Source: JAEMQF01 sp963850525
Lineage (GTDB): Bacteria; Pseudomonadota; Gammaproteobacteria; Burkholderiales; Burkholderiaceae_C
Assembly (NCBI GenBank): GCA_963850525.1
Contig: CAWKLQ010000008.1
Location: forward strand, 1,488,001 to 1,552,000
Length of the DNA stretch: 64,000 nucleotides
Direction of reading: 5' to 3'
Under the pieces are notes generated by a model. That model was not told where the DNA came from, ran no database searches, and worked only from the letters and a program-made list of their open reading frames with translations. A program made the position numbers and the translations under genes. Below, one piece after another: positions 1 to 9,133 of this stretch (position 1 is the stretch's first letter; each line of letters starts with the position of its first letter).

Positions 1-1017
1 CTGCTCGACGACCTGATGCCCGCTGCGCTGGCGGGCGGCATGCTGCCCATCTACATCAACCTGGCGGCAACCTCGGGCGAGCTCGAGCCGTTCCTCGCGG
101 CGACGATCAAGGCGGCGGTGACCCACGCGACCGGACCGATGGCCTCGCTCGAGGCGCTGGGCAAGTCACGGATCAAGAAGATCTCGGGCAAGGCGAGCCT
201 CACCTCGGTGGAGGTCGGCGGCGAATTCGAGCTCGATACGGTCGCTGCGCCCGGCGCATTGGCCAGAGTATTTGCGGACCTCGCGGCGCTGCAGCGCGAC
301 GTCGTGTTCCTGCTCGACGAAGTGCACCGCCTGGGCGAGAGTGCCGCGCACACGGTGGCGTGGAGCCTGCGCTCACTGCTGGACACGCACCGCAAGCGCA
401 TGAAGGTGGTGGCCACCAGTTCGTCAGCAGCGTCGTACGAACTCTTCGTCACCGGCGAAAAGCGCGCCTTCAACCGCTGGTTCACGCGCACCGCGCTCGA
501 GCCGCTGGGCGTCGCCTTCGTTGCCCACCTGGCGGACGTGACACGCCGGCATTTCCCCAAACACGCGGTGCACAAGGGCGACCTTGCTGCCGCGTTCGCG
601 GCGCTGGGGCAAAGCCCCAAGTTCCTGCGCGACTACCTGAACCAGCGCCTCTTGAATCCGACGATCGGTCACGCCGAGGCACTGCAACTCGCCGCCGCCG
701 AGGCGGCGCGAGAAAGCGGCCATGAAGACGCCTTCCTGCGCCTCGTGCCGCTGCACAAGATCGTGCTGGTGGCCATCGCCTGCGGGCAGAAAGAGCTGTT
801 CGGCGAGGCCGCCCTGAAGGCCGCTGGCAGCGTGTTGACCGGGGAGCCGGTGTCGAAAACGCTGATGCAAAAGGCCTTGCGCTCGCTCGCCATGAACGGC
901 TGGATCATCCGCTCCGCGCGCGGCGAATACGTGCTCGCCGACAGCCTGTTCGAGCAATGGCTCGGCGAACAGATCAAGACGGGGTTGTTGCCGGCGCCGG
1001 TGCCGGGCAAGGCCTGA
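1..1017 (+). CDS. AAA+ ATPase with C-terminal winged-helix-like region (5' end outside window)
   Basis: The frame is open from the first base, so the N-terminus, including any Walker A motif, lies upstream of the window. A Walker B-like segment VVFLLDEVHRL lies at about nt 301-333. The C-terminal third (about nt 840-1000) has a helix-rich stretch ending in ADSLFEQWLGEQ, which resembles the winged-helix end of Orc/Cdc6-like bacterial ATPases. The protein probably binds and hydrolyses ATP. Its target is not visible. It ends 187 bases before the next gene, and no partner gene can be assigned. The family call is an inference from the Walker B and the C-terminal layout. Confidence 0.6.
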   Translation: MLDDLMPAALAGGMLPIYINLAATSGELEPFLAATIKAAVTHATGPMASLEALGKSRIKKISGKASLTSVEVGGEFELDTVAAPGALARVFADLAALQRDVVFLLDEVHRLGESAAHTVAWSLRSLLDTHRKRMKVVATSSSAASYELFVTGEKRAFNRWFTRTALEPLGVAFVAHLADVTRRHFPKHAVHKGDLAAAFAALGQSPKFLRDYLNQRLLNPTIGHAEALQLAAAEAARESGHEDAFLRLVPLHKIVLVAIACGQKELFGEAALKAAGSVLTGEPVSKTLMQKALRSLAMNGWIIRSARGEYVLADSLFEQWLGEQIKTGLLPAPVPGKA

Positions 1018-1161
1018 CTGTGGCTCACCGACCCCGGCGCGCGCCGCTTAGGTCGCCAGCATCAACCGCCCCGGCGGCGACGTGACAGACCCGGCCAGGG
1101 CGCAGCCAGACAGAGCAATATGTCAATTGAATCGCGTCCGCAGTGGCTCGAAGTCCACGGC

Positions 1162-1180
1162 GATTCGATGACAATGCGCC
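1162..1180 (+). repeat. 19-bp direct repeat, upstream copy
   Basis: This is a perfect 19-base match to 2173-2191. The downstream copy spans the last codons and TGA stop of the binding-protein gene. The upstream copy lies in non-coding DNA just before that gene. It may be the scar of a lost tandem gene copy. Confidence 0.75.
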
Positions 1181-1204
1181 CAGCCGCTCAACGTGGACCC
1201 GAAG

Positions 1205-2182
1205 ATGACCTCGCGACGATATTTCACCGCGGGCGCCGCCAGTATCCTGGCAATGCCTGCGGCGCTGGCGCAACAGCCCGGCCGAACCTACCGCCTCGGG
1301 TGGCTCGGCACGAGCGGCCCCACGGAAGAGGTTTACAACGTGGCCTTCATGAAGCGCCTGGCAGAACGCGGATTTGTCGAAGGCCGCAATCTCGTCGTGG
1401 AGTACCGCTCCATGCGCGGGCAGTCGGAACGCGTCCCGCAGCTCGCCGCGGAGTTGGCCCAACTGAACTGCGACGTGTACTTCGCGCCGGGCAGCGAGCT
1501 CACCCTCGCGGCGATCAAGCAAGCGACACGCGACAAACCGATCGTCATCGTCAGCAACGATTACGACCCCGTGGCCACCGGGCACATTGCCAATATGGCG
1601 CGGCCGGGTGGGCGCATCACGGGCGTTTCGCAGCTGCAGACCGAACTGCCCGCCAAGCGCCTGAGCGTGCTCAAGGAAATGCTGCCCAAGCTGCGGCGCG
1701 TGGGCGTGCTCGCCGACGTGTCCACCGCCGGCCAACTCGAGGTCTCCAAAGGCGCGGCCGCGCAGCTCGGGCTGCAATTGGTGGTGCATCAGTTCGCTGT
1801 GCTGCCCTACGACTACCCTGCGGCCTTCGCGGCATTCAGCCACGCCAAGTCGCAGGCGGTGGTGAGTCTGACGTCGGGCTTTTTCGTGCCGGCGCGCAAA
1901 CAGATCGCCGAGCTGGCGCTGGCGCATCGCCTGCCCTCGATCTTCAACAATGCGCTGTGGGCGGAAAGCGGCGGGCTGATGTCGTACGGGCCCAACTTCT
2001 CGGCCTCGTACCGCCGCGCGGCCGAGCAAGTGGCACAGGTGCTGGGCGGCGCGAACCCGGGCGACCTGCCGCTGGAGCAACCCAACGTCGTCGAGATGGT
2101 CCTCAACCTCAAGACGGCGCAGGCCCTCGGATTGACGATCCCGCAAGCGCTGCGGCTGAGGGCCGACGACGTGATTCGATGA
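1205..2182 (+). CDS. ABC-type periplasmic substrate-binding protein (PF04392-like)
   Basis: This 325-residue protein has an N-terminal signal starting MTSRRYFTAGAAS with an ALA-QQ-type cleavage site. It then shows the typical start of the ABC_sub_bind family (YRLGWLGTSG) and the C-terminal NLKTAQALGLTIPQAL. The ATG at 1205 is preferred to an in-frame GTG at 1193 because it gives a compact signal peptide. No permease or ATPase is adjacent. The next gene, 58 bases on, is a membrane histidine kinase. Binding proteins of this family are often found beside GAF-containing kinases, so a ligand-sensing role rather than transport is plausible but inferred. The ligand is unknown. Confidence 0.85.
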   Translation: MTSRRYFTAGAASILAMPAALAQQPGRTYRLGWLGTSGPTEEVYNVAFMKRLAERGFVEGRNLVVEYRSMRGQSERVPQLAAELAQLNCDVYFAPGSELTLAAIKQATRDKPIVIVSNDYDPVATGHIANMARPGGRITGVSQLQTELPAKRLSVLKEMLPKLRRVGVLADVSTAGQLEVSKGAAAQLGLQLVVHQFAVLPYDYPAAFAAFSHAKSQAVVSLTSGFFVPARKQIAELALAHRLPSIFNNALWAESGGLMSYGPNFSASYRRAAEQVAQVLGGANPGDLPLEQPNVVEMVLNLKTAQALGLTIPQALRLRADDVIR

Positions 2183-2191
2183 CAATGCGCC
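2173..2191 (+). repeat. 19-bp direct repeat, downstream copy (spans the stop of the binding-protein gene)
   Basis: This copy is identical to 1162-1180. The repeat contains the TGA stop at 2180-2182. Confidence 0.75.
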
Positions 2192-2240
2192 GGCTTCCGT
2201 TCGCCGCTTGACCCCATCGCCGCACAGGGCGCACGCACCC

Positions 2241-5186
2241 ATGCCGGACCCCTCGCCCTCGCCTTCGACACCCACCACGCCACGCGACGCGCACCGCGGC
2301 CGGCTGTTTCGCAAGTACCTTGCGCTCATCATCTCGCTCGTCAGCGTGGCGCTGCTCGCGTCAGGCGGAATCGGCCTGTACTTTTCGTACCAGGAGAATC
2401 GCTCTGCGCTCGGCAGCCTGCAGCACGAAAAAGCGGTCGCCGCGGCGGCACGCATCGAGCAGTACGTGCGCCAGATTTCGCAACAGCTCAGATACGCCGC
2501 GCTGCCGCAACTCGATGCGTCGGACATCGAGCCGCGTCGTCTCGAATTTCTCAAGCTGCTGAACCAGGCGCCTGAAGTCACCGACATCTCGCTGCTTGAC
2601 GCGACCGGGCGCGAAGTGGTCGCGATCTCGCGGTTGGGCATGGACGTTGTGGCCTCATCCCGCGACCGCTCCGCGGACATTGCGTTTCGCGAGGCGCGGC
2701 GCGGTCAGCCCTGGTACGGGCCGGTCTACTTTCGCAAGGAGACCGAACCCTACATGACGGTGGCGATCCGCACCGGCGGCGAAAAAGGGCCGGTGACGGT
2801 GGCCGAAGTGAATCTCAAGTTCATCTGGGACGTTGTGTCGCGCATCCGCATCGGCGACAAAGGCAAGGCCTACGTGCTCGACGCATCGGGTCTGCTCATT
2901 GCCGACCCCGACATTGGCCTGGTGCTGCGCAAGACGAATCTGGCAGCGCTGCCGCACGTCATCGCTGCCTCCGCCGCCCACGACCCCGACGAACCGGCCC
3001 GCGTGTCGTACGACTTGCGAGGCACGCCGGTGCTGGCGTCCTCCGCGAACATCGAACCCTTGGCGTGGAAAGTGTTCGTCGAGCAGCCGATCGCCGAGGT
3101 TTACGCCAAGCTCAACGCGTCGATCGTGCGCACCGGGCTGTTGCTGCTCGCCGGCCTGGCGATTTCCGCGCTCGCCGCGTCGGCGCTCGCACGCAGCATG
3201 GTGCGGCCCATCCGCACGCTCGACGAAGGCGCACGGCGCATCGGCGCGGGTGAACTCGGCCAGACCATCGTCGTGAAAACGGGTGACGAACTCGAAGGCC
3301 TGGCCGACCAGTTCAACCGCATGACGCAGCAACTCGCCGAGTCGTACGCGGGGCTGGAGCGCAAGGTCGACGAGCGCACGGCACAGTTGACGGAGGCTCT
3401 GGCGCAACAGACGGCCACCGCCGAAATCTTGCGCGTGATCAGCGGTTCGGTCACCGACACCCAGCCGGTATTCGACGCGATCGTCGGCAGTTGCCAGCGC
3501 CTGTTCGGCGGAATGTCGGTCAACTTGCTGCTGAGCAACGGCCCGAACCTGGAGCGCGCGGCGATCGCGATCAACGACACGATGGATCTTGACTCCGGCG
3601 TCAACCGCTGGCCGCTCGATCGTCACAGCGTATCGGGCGAGTGTGTCCTTGGCGCCAAGGTCGTGGTCGTGCCGGACCGCGATCAAGTCTTCGACAAATT
3701 CCCCCGCACCCGCGAACTCGCGACGGCGATCGGCTGGCGCTCTGCCCTGTTCGTTCCGTTGATTCGCGACGGCACGGCCATCGGCTGCATTGGCGTGTTG
3801 CGCGCCAGCACCGGCGAGTTCGGCGCCAAAGACGTCGCGCTCGCACAAACTTTCGCAGACCAGGCGGTGATCGCGATCCAGAACGCACGCCTGTTCAACG
3901 AAACCAAGGAAGCGCTCGAGCAGCAGACCGCCACCGCTGAAGTGCTGCAAGTCATCAGCAGCTCGGTGGCTGACACGCAACCGGTGTTCGAAAAGATCCT
4001 GCTCAGCTGCAAGAACCTGTTTGACAGCTCCGAGCAGGGCGTGCTCCTGATCGGCGACGACGGCAAGGTGCGGCTGGGCGCGCACCGCGGCGCGACACGC
4101 GCGCAAATCGAGGCCTACTTTGCCGAACCGCAGGCGGCCGGCGAATTCGAGCGCAGCATTCGCGAGCGCCGGCTTCTTTACTACCCTGACGTGCTCGGCA
4201 GTGCCGACGTTCCGAGCGGCGTGCGCGGCGCGGCGCAGCAAATGGGCTTGGGAACCTATTCGCAGGCGTTCGCGCCGATGGCCTGGGAAGAACGTGCCGT
4301 GGGCTCGCTCTACGTCACCCGCAATTCAACTTCCGGCTTCAGCGACAAGGAACTCAGCCTGCTCAAGACCTTCGCCGATCAGGCGGTGATTGCGATCCAG
4401 AACGCGCGCCTGTTCCATGAAATCCAGGACAAGAGCCGCCAGCTCGAAGTCGCGAACAAGCACAAGAGCGAATTCCTCGCGAACATGAGCCACGAGCTGC
4501 GCACACCGCTCAACGCCATCATCGGTTTTTCCGAAGTGCTCAGCGAAAAGATGTTCGGCGACGTGAACGAGAAACAGCTCGAATACCTGCAAGACATCCA
4601 CTCCTCCGGGCATCACCTGCTGACACTGATCAACGACATCCTGGATCTCTCCAAGATCGAGGCCGGGCGCATGGAACTCGAGTTGTCGAGCTTCGACCTG
4701 GAAATGCTGCTCGACAACTCCTTGACGCTGGTGCGCGAGCGCGCTGCGCGCAACGGGTTGGTGCTCGCGCTCGATGTGGAAGCGGGCGTTGAAGAGTGGG
4801 TGGCCGATGCGCGCAAGATCAAGCAGGTCGTGATCAATCTGCTCTCCAATGCCGTCAAGTTCACACCGGCGGGCGGCAAGGTCACGCTGCGTGCGCGACG
4901 CGTCGGTGAGAGCACCGGAGAGGCGATCGAAATCTCCGTCATCGACACCGGCGTCGGCATCGCCAGCGATCAGCAGGCGCTCGTCTTCGAAGAATTCCGC
5001 CAAGCCAGCGGCGACTACCTGCGCAAGGCCGAGGGCACGGGCCTGGGCCTTGCGCTGGCCAGGCGCTTCGTCGAGTTGCACGGCGGGACGATTCGCGTGC
5101 AGAGCGCGCCGGGGCAGGGCTCGACGTTTACCTTTGTCCTGCCGCGGCATATGCTGGAAGCCATGACTTCGGAGACTGCGCAATGA
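2241..5186 (+). CDS. Membrane sensor histidine kinase: Cache-like sensor, HAMP, two GAF, HisKA, HATPase
   Basis: From the ATG at 2241 the protein has 981 residues; an in-frame TTG at 2208 is an alternative. TM1 spans about residues 26-50 and is followed by a periplasmic Cache-like sensor. TM2 is at about 297-316, then comes HAMP. Two GAF domains (about 395-555 and 570-735) are each introduced by a near-identical QQTATAE segment. The kinase core has the phospho-acceptor His751 in NMSHELRTPLN, an N-box near 863 (NLLSNAVKF) and a G2 box GTGLGLALA near 933. There is no receiver domain. The stop overlaps the start of the next receiver gene (ATGA), so the pair is translationally coupled. It probably phosphorylates the two receivers that follow. 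Confidence 0.92.
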   Translation: MPDPSPSPSTPTTPRDAHRGRLFRKYLALIISLVSVALLASGGIGLYFSYQENRSALGSLQHEKAVAAAARIEQYVRQISQQLRYAALPQLDASDIEPRRLEFLKLLNQAPEVTDISLLDATGREVVAISRLGMDVVASSRDRSADIAFREARRGQPWYGPVYFRKETEPYMTVAIRTGGEKGPVTVAEVNLKFIWDVVSRIRIGDKGKAYVLDASGLLIADPDIGLVLRKTNLAALPHVIAASAAHDPDEPARVSYDLRGTPVLASSANIEPLAWKVFVEQPIAEVYAKLNASIVRTGLLLLAGLAISALAASALARSMVRPIRTLDEGARRIGAGELGQTIVVKTGDELEGLADQFNRMTQQLAESYAGLERKVDERTAQLTEALAQQTATAEILRVISGSVTDTQPVFDAIVGSCQRLFGGMSVNLLLSNGPNLERAAIAINDTMDLDSGVNRWPLDRHSVSGECVLGAKVVVVPDRDQVFDKFPRTRELATAIGWRSALFVPLIRDGTAIGCIGVLRASTGEFGAKDVALAQTFADQAVIAIQNARLFNETKEALEQQTATAEVLQVISSSVADTQPVFEKILLSCKNLFDSSEQGVLLIGDDGKVRLGAHRGATRAQIEAYFAEPQAAGEFERSIRERRLLYYPDVLGSADVPSGVRGAAQQMGLGTYSQAFAPMAWEERAVGSLYVTRNSTSGFSDKELSLLKTFADQAVIAIQNARLFHEIQDKSRQLEVANKHKSEFLANMSHELRTPLNAIIGFSEVLSEKMFGDVNEKQLEYLQDIHSSGHHLLTLINDILDLSKIEAGRMELELSSFDLEMLLDNSLTLVRERAARNGLVLALDVEAGVEEWVADARKIKQVVINLLSNAVKFTPAGGKVTLRARRVGESTGEAIEISVIDTGVGIASDQQALVFEEFRQASGDYLRKAEGTGLGLALARRFVELHGGTIRVQSAPGQGSTFTFVLPRHMLEAMTSETAQ

Positions 5187-5563
5187 GCACCATCCTGATC
5201 GTCGAAGACAACGAGAAAAACATGAAGCTCGTGCGCGACATCCTGCAGCACAAGGGCTACACCACGCTTGAAGCCGTGAATGGCCTGGACGGGGTGCGCT
5301 TGGCGGTCGAACACAAGCCCGACCTGGTGTTGATGGACATCCAGTTGCCCGACATCGACGGCATCACGGCGCTGCGCCGCATCCGCGAAGACCGCGCGCT
5401 GGACGCGATTCCCGTGCTCGCCGTGTCGGCGTCGGTGATGCCCGAAGAGCAGAAGAAGATCGTGACCTCGGGCTTTGACGCCTACGTGACGAAGCCGATC
5501 GCCCTGAAGAGTTTTCTCGAGACCGTGCAGCGCTTCTTGAGCGAGGGTCGAAAGAAGCCATGA
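5183..5563 (+). CDS. Single-domain response regulator (CheY/DivK type)
   Basis: The 126 residues form one receiver domain: acidic pair E8-D9, phospho-acceptor D52 in DLVLMDIQLPD, and the conserved Lys in YVTKPI. It has no output domain, so it should act as a phospho-relay or by protein contact. It overlaps the kinase gene before it (ATGA) and the receiver-cyclase gene after it by four bases. This indicates one co-translated relay. Confidence 0.93.
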   Translation: MSTILIVEDNEKNMKLVRDILQHKGYTTLEAVNGLDGVRLAVEHKPDLVLMDIQLPDIDGITALRRIREDRALDAIPVLAVSASVMPEEQKKIVTSGFDAYVTKPIALKSFLETVQRFLSEGRKKP

Positions 5564-6663
5564 CGGCGAAAATTCTCGTCGTCGACGATGTCGCGAAAAA
5601 CGTCAAGCTGCTCGCCGACCTGTTGTCGGTGAAGGGCTACACGGCGATCACCGCGGCGTCGGGCGCCGAAGCGCTGGAGCGCGTCGCGGCCGATGCGCCG
5701 GACCTCATCTTGCTCGACGTGATGATGCCCGGCATGAGCGGCTACGAGGTCTGCCAGGCGATCCGCGCGAACCCGGCGCACGCGATATTGCCCATCGTGC
5801 TCGTCACGGCGCTGGACCCGCAGCAGGAGCGCGCGAAAGGCCTGGAAGCGGGTGCCGACGACTTTCTGAGCAAACCCGTGAACCAGGCGGAACTGCTCGC
5901 CCGCGTCAAGTCGCTGCTGCGCATCAAGCAGCTCTACGACGAAGTGAACCGCCAGCGCGACGAACTCGCGCAATGGAATGCCCAACTCGAACAGCGGGTT
6001 GCCGACGGCGTGCAGCAGCTCGCGCAAGTGGGGCGGCTGAAGCGTTTTTTCTCGCCGCAGCTGGCGCAGGCCATCGTCGCGGGCGGCGCCGACGACCCGC
6101 TGAAGAGCCACCGGCGCGAGATCACGGTGGTGTTTCTCGACCTGCGCGGCTTCACCGCGTTCACTGAAACTGCCGACCCCGAAGAAGTGATGGGCGTGCT
6201 CGGCGAATACCACGCGGCAATGGGGCGTTTGATCCTCGAGTACGAGGGCACGCTGGAGCGCTTTACCGGCGACGGGATCATGGTGTTCTTCAACGATCCC
6301 GTCGTGATTCCCGACGCCGCAGCACGCGCCGCCCGCATGGTGCTGGCGATGCAAGACGCGGTGGGCAAACTCGCTGCAGGCTGGCGCAAGCGCGGCTACG
6401 ACCTGCAGATGGGCGTGGGCATCGCGCAGGGCTTTGCAACGATTGGCGGAATCGGCTTCGAAGGGCGCATCGACTACGGTGCGATCGGCACCGTGACGAA
6501 TCTCGCGGCGCGCCTGTGCGGTGAGGCGCGCGGCGGCGAGACGCTGGTGGCGCCACGCGTCACCGCTGCGCTGGACGGCCAGTTCAAGCTCGAGGCCGTC
6601 GCCGAGCTGACGCTCAAGGGGTTTGCGCGGCCGGTGGCGGCGTCTCGGTTGCTGACCGACTGA
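5560..6663 (+). CDS. Response regulator with class III nucleotide cyclase output
   Basis: This 367-residue protein has an N-terminal receiver (D9-D10 pair, phospho-acceptor D53, Lys in FLSKPV), a coiled-coil linker at about 125-165, and a class III cyclase homology domain from about residue 186. The two metal-binding Asp are present as D194 (FLDLRGF) and D238 (FTGDGIMVFF). The C-terminal NLAARL helix supplies the Asn/Arg pair. The substrate-specifying Lys position reads Arg (ERFTGD), and the partner position lies in a DYGAIGTVTN variant, so the nucleotide made, or activity at all, is uncertain. It is the likely output of the upstream kinase. It ends 22 bases before a convergent gene. Confidence 0.9.
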   Translation: MTAKILVVDDVAKNVKLLADLLSVKGYTAITAASGAEALERVAADAPDLILLDVMMPGMSGYEVCQAIRANPAHAILPIVLVTALDPQQERAKGLEAGADDFLSKPVNQAELLARVKSLLRIKQLYDEVNRQRDELAQWNAQLEQRVADGVQQLAQVGRLKRFFSPQLAQAIVAGGADDPLKSHRREITVVFLDLRGFTAFTETADPEEVMGVLGEYHAAMGRLILEYEGTLERFTGDGIMVFFNDPVVIPDAAARAARMVLAMQDAVGKLAAGWRKRGYDLQMGVGIAQGFATIGGIGFEGRIDYGAIGTVTNLAARLCGEARGGETLVAPRVTAALDGQFKLEAVAELTLKGFARPVAASRLLTD

Positions 6664-6685
6664 ACTGCCGCCGAAGCGGCGCGAA

Positions 6686-7096
6686 TCAAGCGGGTCGCTG
6701 CCGCGCGGAACCCACGCGTGCGCCGGCATCGGCGGGCGCCGCCTGCAAGCGCGAATTGAGCAGGGCGACCAACATCACGCCGAAGGCAATCATCACGCCC
6801 ATGCCTTCGCGCGCCGTTTCTTCGACGATCCAGACTTCCTTGCGCCAGAAATTGGGCATGGTGGGCCACAGGAAGACCATCGCCATCGCATAAAAGACTA
6901 CTGTCGCCCACAGCAGCGCAGTCAGATCGCGCGACGCCCTGATGCCCGGCAGACGAAAGGTGACCGCGTACATCCAGAGCACGGGGATGCCGTACATCAA
7001 GACCCACAGGGGCATGTCGGGGTCGTTGTACTGAACGGCGGTGAAGCCGAGCATCATCACGCCGAGAACGATGTTCAGAATTCGCAACGGGGTCAT
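6686..7096 (-). CDS. TMEM220-family small membrane protein
   Basis: This 136-residue protein has about four hydrophobic segments and begins MTPLRILNIVLGVMMLGF, followed by TAVQYNDPDMPLWVLMYG, a pattern typical of the TMEM220 family. The reaction or role is unknown for the family. It lies downstream of the cytochrome c and PQQ-dehydrogenase genes on the same strand, 36 bases after the cytochrome gene, so it may share their transcript. The C-terminal 20 residues are low-complexity. Confidence 0.75.
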   Translation of the reverse strand: MTPLRILNIVLGVMMLGFTAVQYNDPDMPLWVLMYGIPVLWMYAVTFRLPGIRASRDLTALLWATVVFYAMAMVFLWPTMPNFWRKEVWIVEETAREGMGVMIAFGVMLVALLNSRLQAAPADAGARVGSARQRPA

Positions 7097-7132
7097 TCGA
7101 ATCTCCTCGACTGGGATCGCAGGCGCAGCCGT

Positions 7133-7519
7133 TCAGGGTGAAAAACTGCTGCTCTTAATGTAGGCGACGACGGCCTTGCGCTGGTCGACCGTGAACACGT
7201 CTTTCCACGGCGGCATTTTGCGAAAGCCGTAGGTGACACGGTCAAAAATGAAATCGGGCTCGTAGCCACCGGGGTTCAATTTCGGCGCTTTGCCCGGGTA
7301 GGCCGAGTTGCCGTGGCAGTGCCGGCACTGGTTGTCCCACACCTCTTTGCCTGCTGCGATGGCAGCGGCGCTGCTCATGTAGCCCTTGTCGAACTTGGGC
7401 ACGGGTTCGGCCGCCGGAGGCGCCGTTTGTGCCTGCGCAAACACCCACACAGGCAGCAAAGCCACCGTCAATGCGACCAGCGCGCGTCGAAGCTTTGGCG
7501 CAGTGAAACCCATATTCAT
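7133..7519 (-). CDS. Periplasmic c-type cytochrome
   Basis: The 128-residue protein has an N-terminal signal (hydrophobic residues 13-28, AQA cleavage). It has one haem-attachment motif, C65-R-H-C68-H69, and a probable axial Met in RKMPPWK. The C-terminal VVAYIKSSSF is a typical mono-haem cytochrome c ending. It lies directly downstream of a PQQ-type sugar dehydrogenase on the same strand. It could be the electron acceptor of that enzyme, but a terminator-like hairpin lies between them. Partnership is an inference from proximity. Confidence 0.9.
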   Translation of the reverse strand: MNMGFTAPKLRRALVALTVALLPVWVFAQAQTAPPAAEPVPKFDKGYMSSAAAIAAGKEVWDNQCRHCHGNSAYPGKAPKLNPGGYEPDFIFDRVTYGFRKMPPWKDVFTVDQRKAVVAYIKSSSFSP

Positions 7520-7564
7520 CTACAAATTCCCATTGCGCCTTTCAAGGCGCCCCAACATCAACAC

Positions 7565-7601
7565 AAAAAAACGCCACCGCAGCGCAAGCGCCACGGCGGC
7601 G
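7565..7601 (-). terminator. Probable rho-independent terminator after the PQQ-dehydrogenase gene
   Basis: On the minus strand an imperfect GC-rich hairpin (arms 7572-7585 and 7588-7601, a few mismatches or G-U pairs) is followed by seven T residues (7565-7571). It sits 20 bases past the dehydrogenase stop and before the cytochrome gene. Confidence 0.6.
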
Positions 7602-7620
7602 ACTTTATCGAACTAAAGAA

Positions 7621-8919
7621 TCAAGGAACGATCTTGTAGATCGTGTCGAGCGAGCCGTTCGGGCCGGTCGTGATCGACGTCAGCACATAGACCTCGCCGG
7701 CGTTGTCTTGAGCGAACGCCAGCACGTAAGGCTTCTTGCCCGACATGTTGGTGACTTCGGCGGTGTCCATCGTCCACTTGCCGTCGCTGCCCTTGGTGCC
7801 GAAGAAGATCTGGCCGTCCATCTCGCCGAAGGATTTGCTCCAGTCGCCGAAGATGTACTTGCCTTTCCATGCCGCATGCGCGCCGCGATACACATAACCG
7901 CCGGCGATCGAGATGCCCTTGCAACCGTTCGGCTTGGCCGTGCAGTTGTTGTACTCGATGATCGCCGGCGTGATGCCCGACTTGTCGCACGACGCAGGGT
8001 GATCGTCAGGCTTCTGGTAGTCGAAGCAGCGCATGATGCCTTCGACGCGCCTCCAGCCCATGTTCTGGCCCTTGCCGATGACCTTGATGGCTTCGTAGCT
8101 GTTTTGCTGCACGTCGCCGCAGAACAGTTCGCCGCTGCCGGTGTCGAACGAGCAGCGCCACGGGTTGCGCAGGCCCGACGCCCAGATTTCGGGGTTCACG
8201 TCGCGCTTGCCGACGAAGGGGTTGTCGGGCGGAATGCCGTAGGGCTTGCCGTCGGTGCGCGTGTCCACGTCGATGCGCAGCATCTTGCCCAGGTTGGTGG
8301 TCATGTCCTGGCCGTTGCCGATCAACGGGTTGTGGCCAATGCCCCAGTCGTTGGCGTAACCGCCGTCACCCATCGAGACGTAGAGCTTGCCGTCCGGGCC
8401 GAAGCCGATCCAGTGGCCGTTGTGGTTGAACTGCGGCCAGGGGGTCGACAGGATGCGCCGTGCGGTGCTCGGATCGAGAACGTTCTTGTCCTTGGACGAG
8501 ATCGTATATTCCTCGACGACGTTGTTGTGGTCGTACCAGAGCATCTGGCCGAGGTCCGAGCCGTAGTCGAGGTGCGCGCTGAACGACACGTACACCTTGC
8601 CGTTGGACTTGAAGTTCGGGTGCAGGGCAATGCCCAGCAGGCCGCGCTCGTCGAAGTCATGGTGCAGCTTGGGGATCTTGTGGCGCACGTCGAGCATCGG
8701 CGCGGCGCCGAGCTTGCCGTTTTCCATGACCTGGATGCGGCCGTTCTGCTCGACGATGAGCATGCGGTTTTCGCCAGGCACTTGAACCATGGCCAGCGGC
8801 GTATTGATCGCCGAGATCACCTTCTCCAGCTTGATCTTGGTCTGCGCCGTCGCCGAGACACTGGACAACGCGAACAGCGCTGCCGTGGCAAGGGTTGCCG
8901 CAATTTTCTGAAATTTCAT
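7621..8919 (-). CDS. Secreted PQQ-dependent sugar (glucose/sorbosone-type) dehydrogenase
   Basis: The 432-residue protein has a 25-residue signal peptide ending ATA-QT. It carries beta-propeller motifs of the GSDH family such as MLIVEQNGRIQV, DERGLLGIALHPNF, VSMGDGGYANDW and EIWASGLRNPWRCSFD. These include the His, Asp and Arg positions that surround PQQ and calcium in the family. It should oxidise a sugar or related alcohol in the periplasm and pass electrons to a cytochrome. The start ATG is preceded by a strong GGAGGAG ribosome site. The substrate is not predictable. Confidence 0.87.
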   Translation of the reverse strand: MKFQKIAATLATAALFALSSVSATAQTKIKLEKVISAINTPLAMVQVPGENRMLIVEQNGRIQVMENGKLGAAPMLDVRHKIPKLHHDFDERGLLGIALHPNFKSNGKVYVSFSAHLDYGSDLGQMLWYDHNNVVEEYTISSKDKNVLDPSTARRILSTPWPQFNHNGHWIGFGPDGKLYVSMGDGGYANDWGIGHNPLIGNGQDMTTNLGKMLRIDVDTRTDGKPYGIPPDNPFVGKRDVNPEIWASGLRNPWRCSFDTGSGELFCGDVQQNSYEAIKVIGKGQNMGWRRVEGIMRCFDYQKPDDHPASCDKSGITPAIIEYNNCTAKPNGCKGISIAGGYVYRGAHAAWKGKYIFGDWSKSFGEMDGQIFFGTKGSDGKWTMDTAEVTNMSGKKPYVLAFAQDNAGEVYVLTSITTGPNGSLDTIYKIVP

Positions 8920-9133
8920 CGGTCTCCTCCGGGTTGGGGAATGGGGTCAAATCATCAACAAAAGGTGCCAGCGCGCGCACAAACCGTACGGTCAGGGTCC
9001 GAGACAGTACGCATGTATACGAGAAGCCGGGCGATGTTATGCATACCTATGCCATCTACCCTAGGTATTTACGCTAGGCTGTGGCTTGCGGACCGCATGC
9101 GCGTAAGTAGCCTGTTACCTACACGCAAACGAT

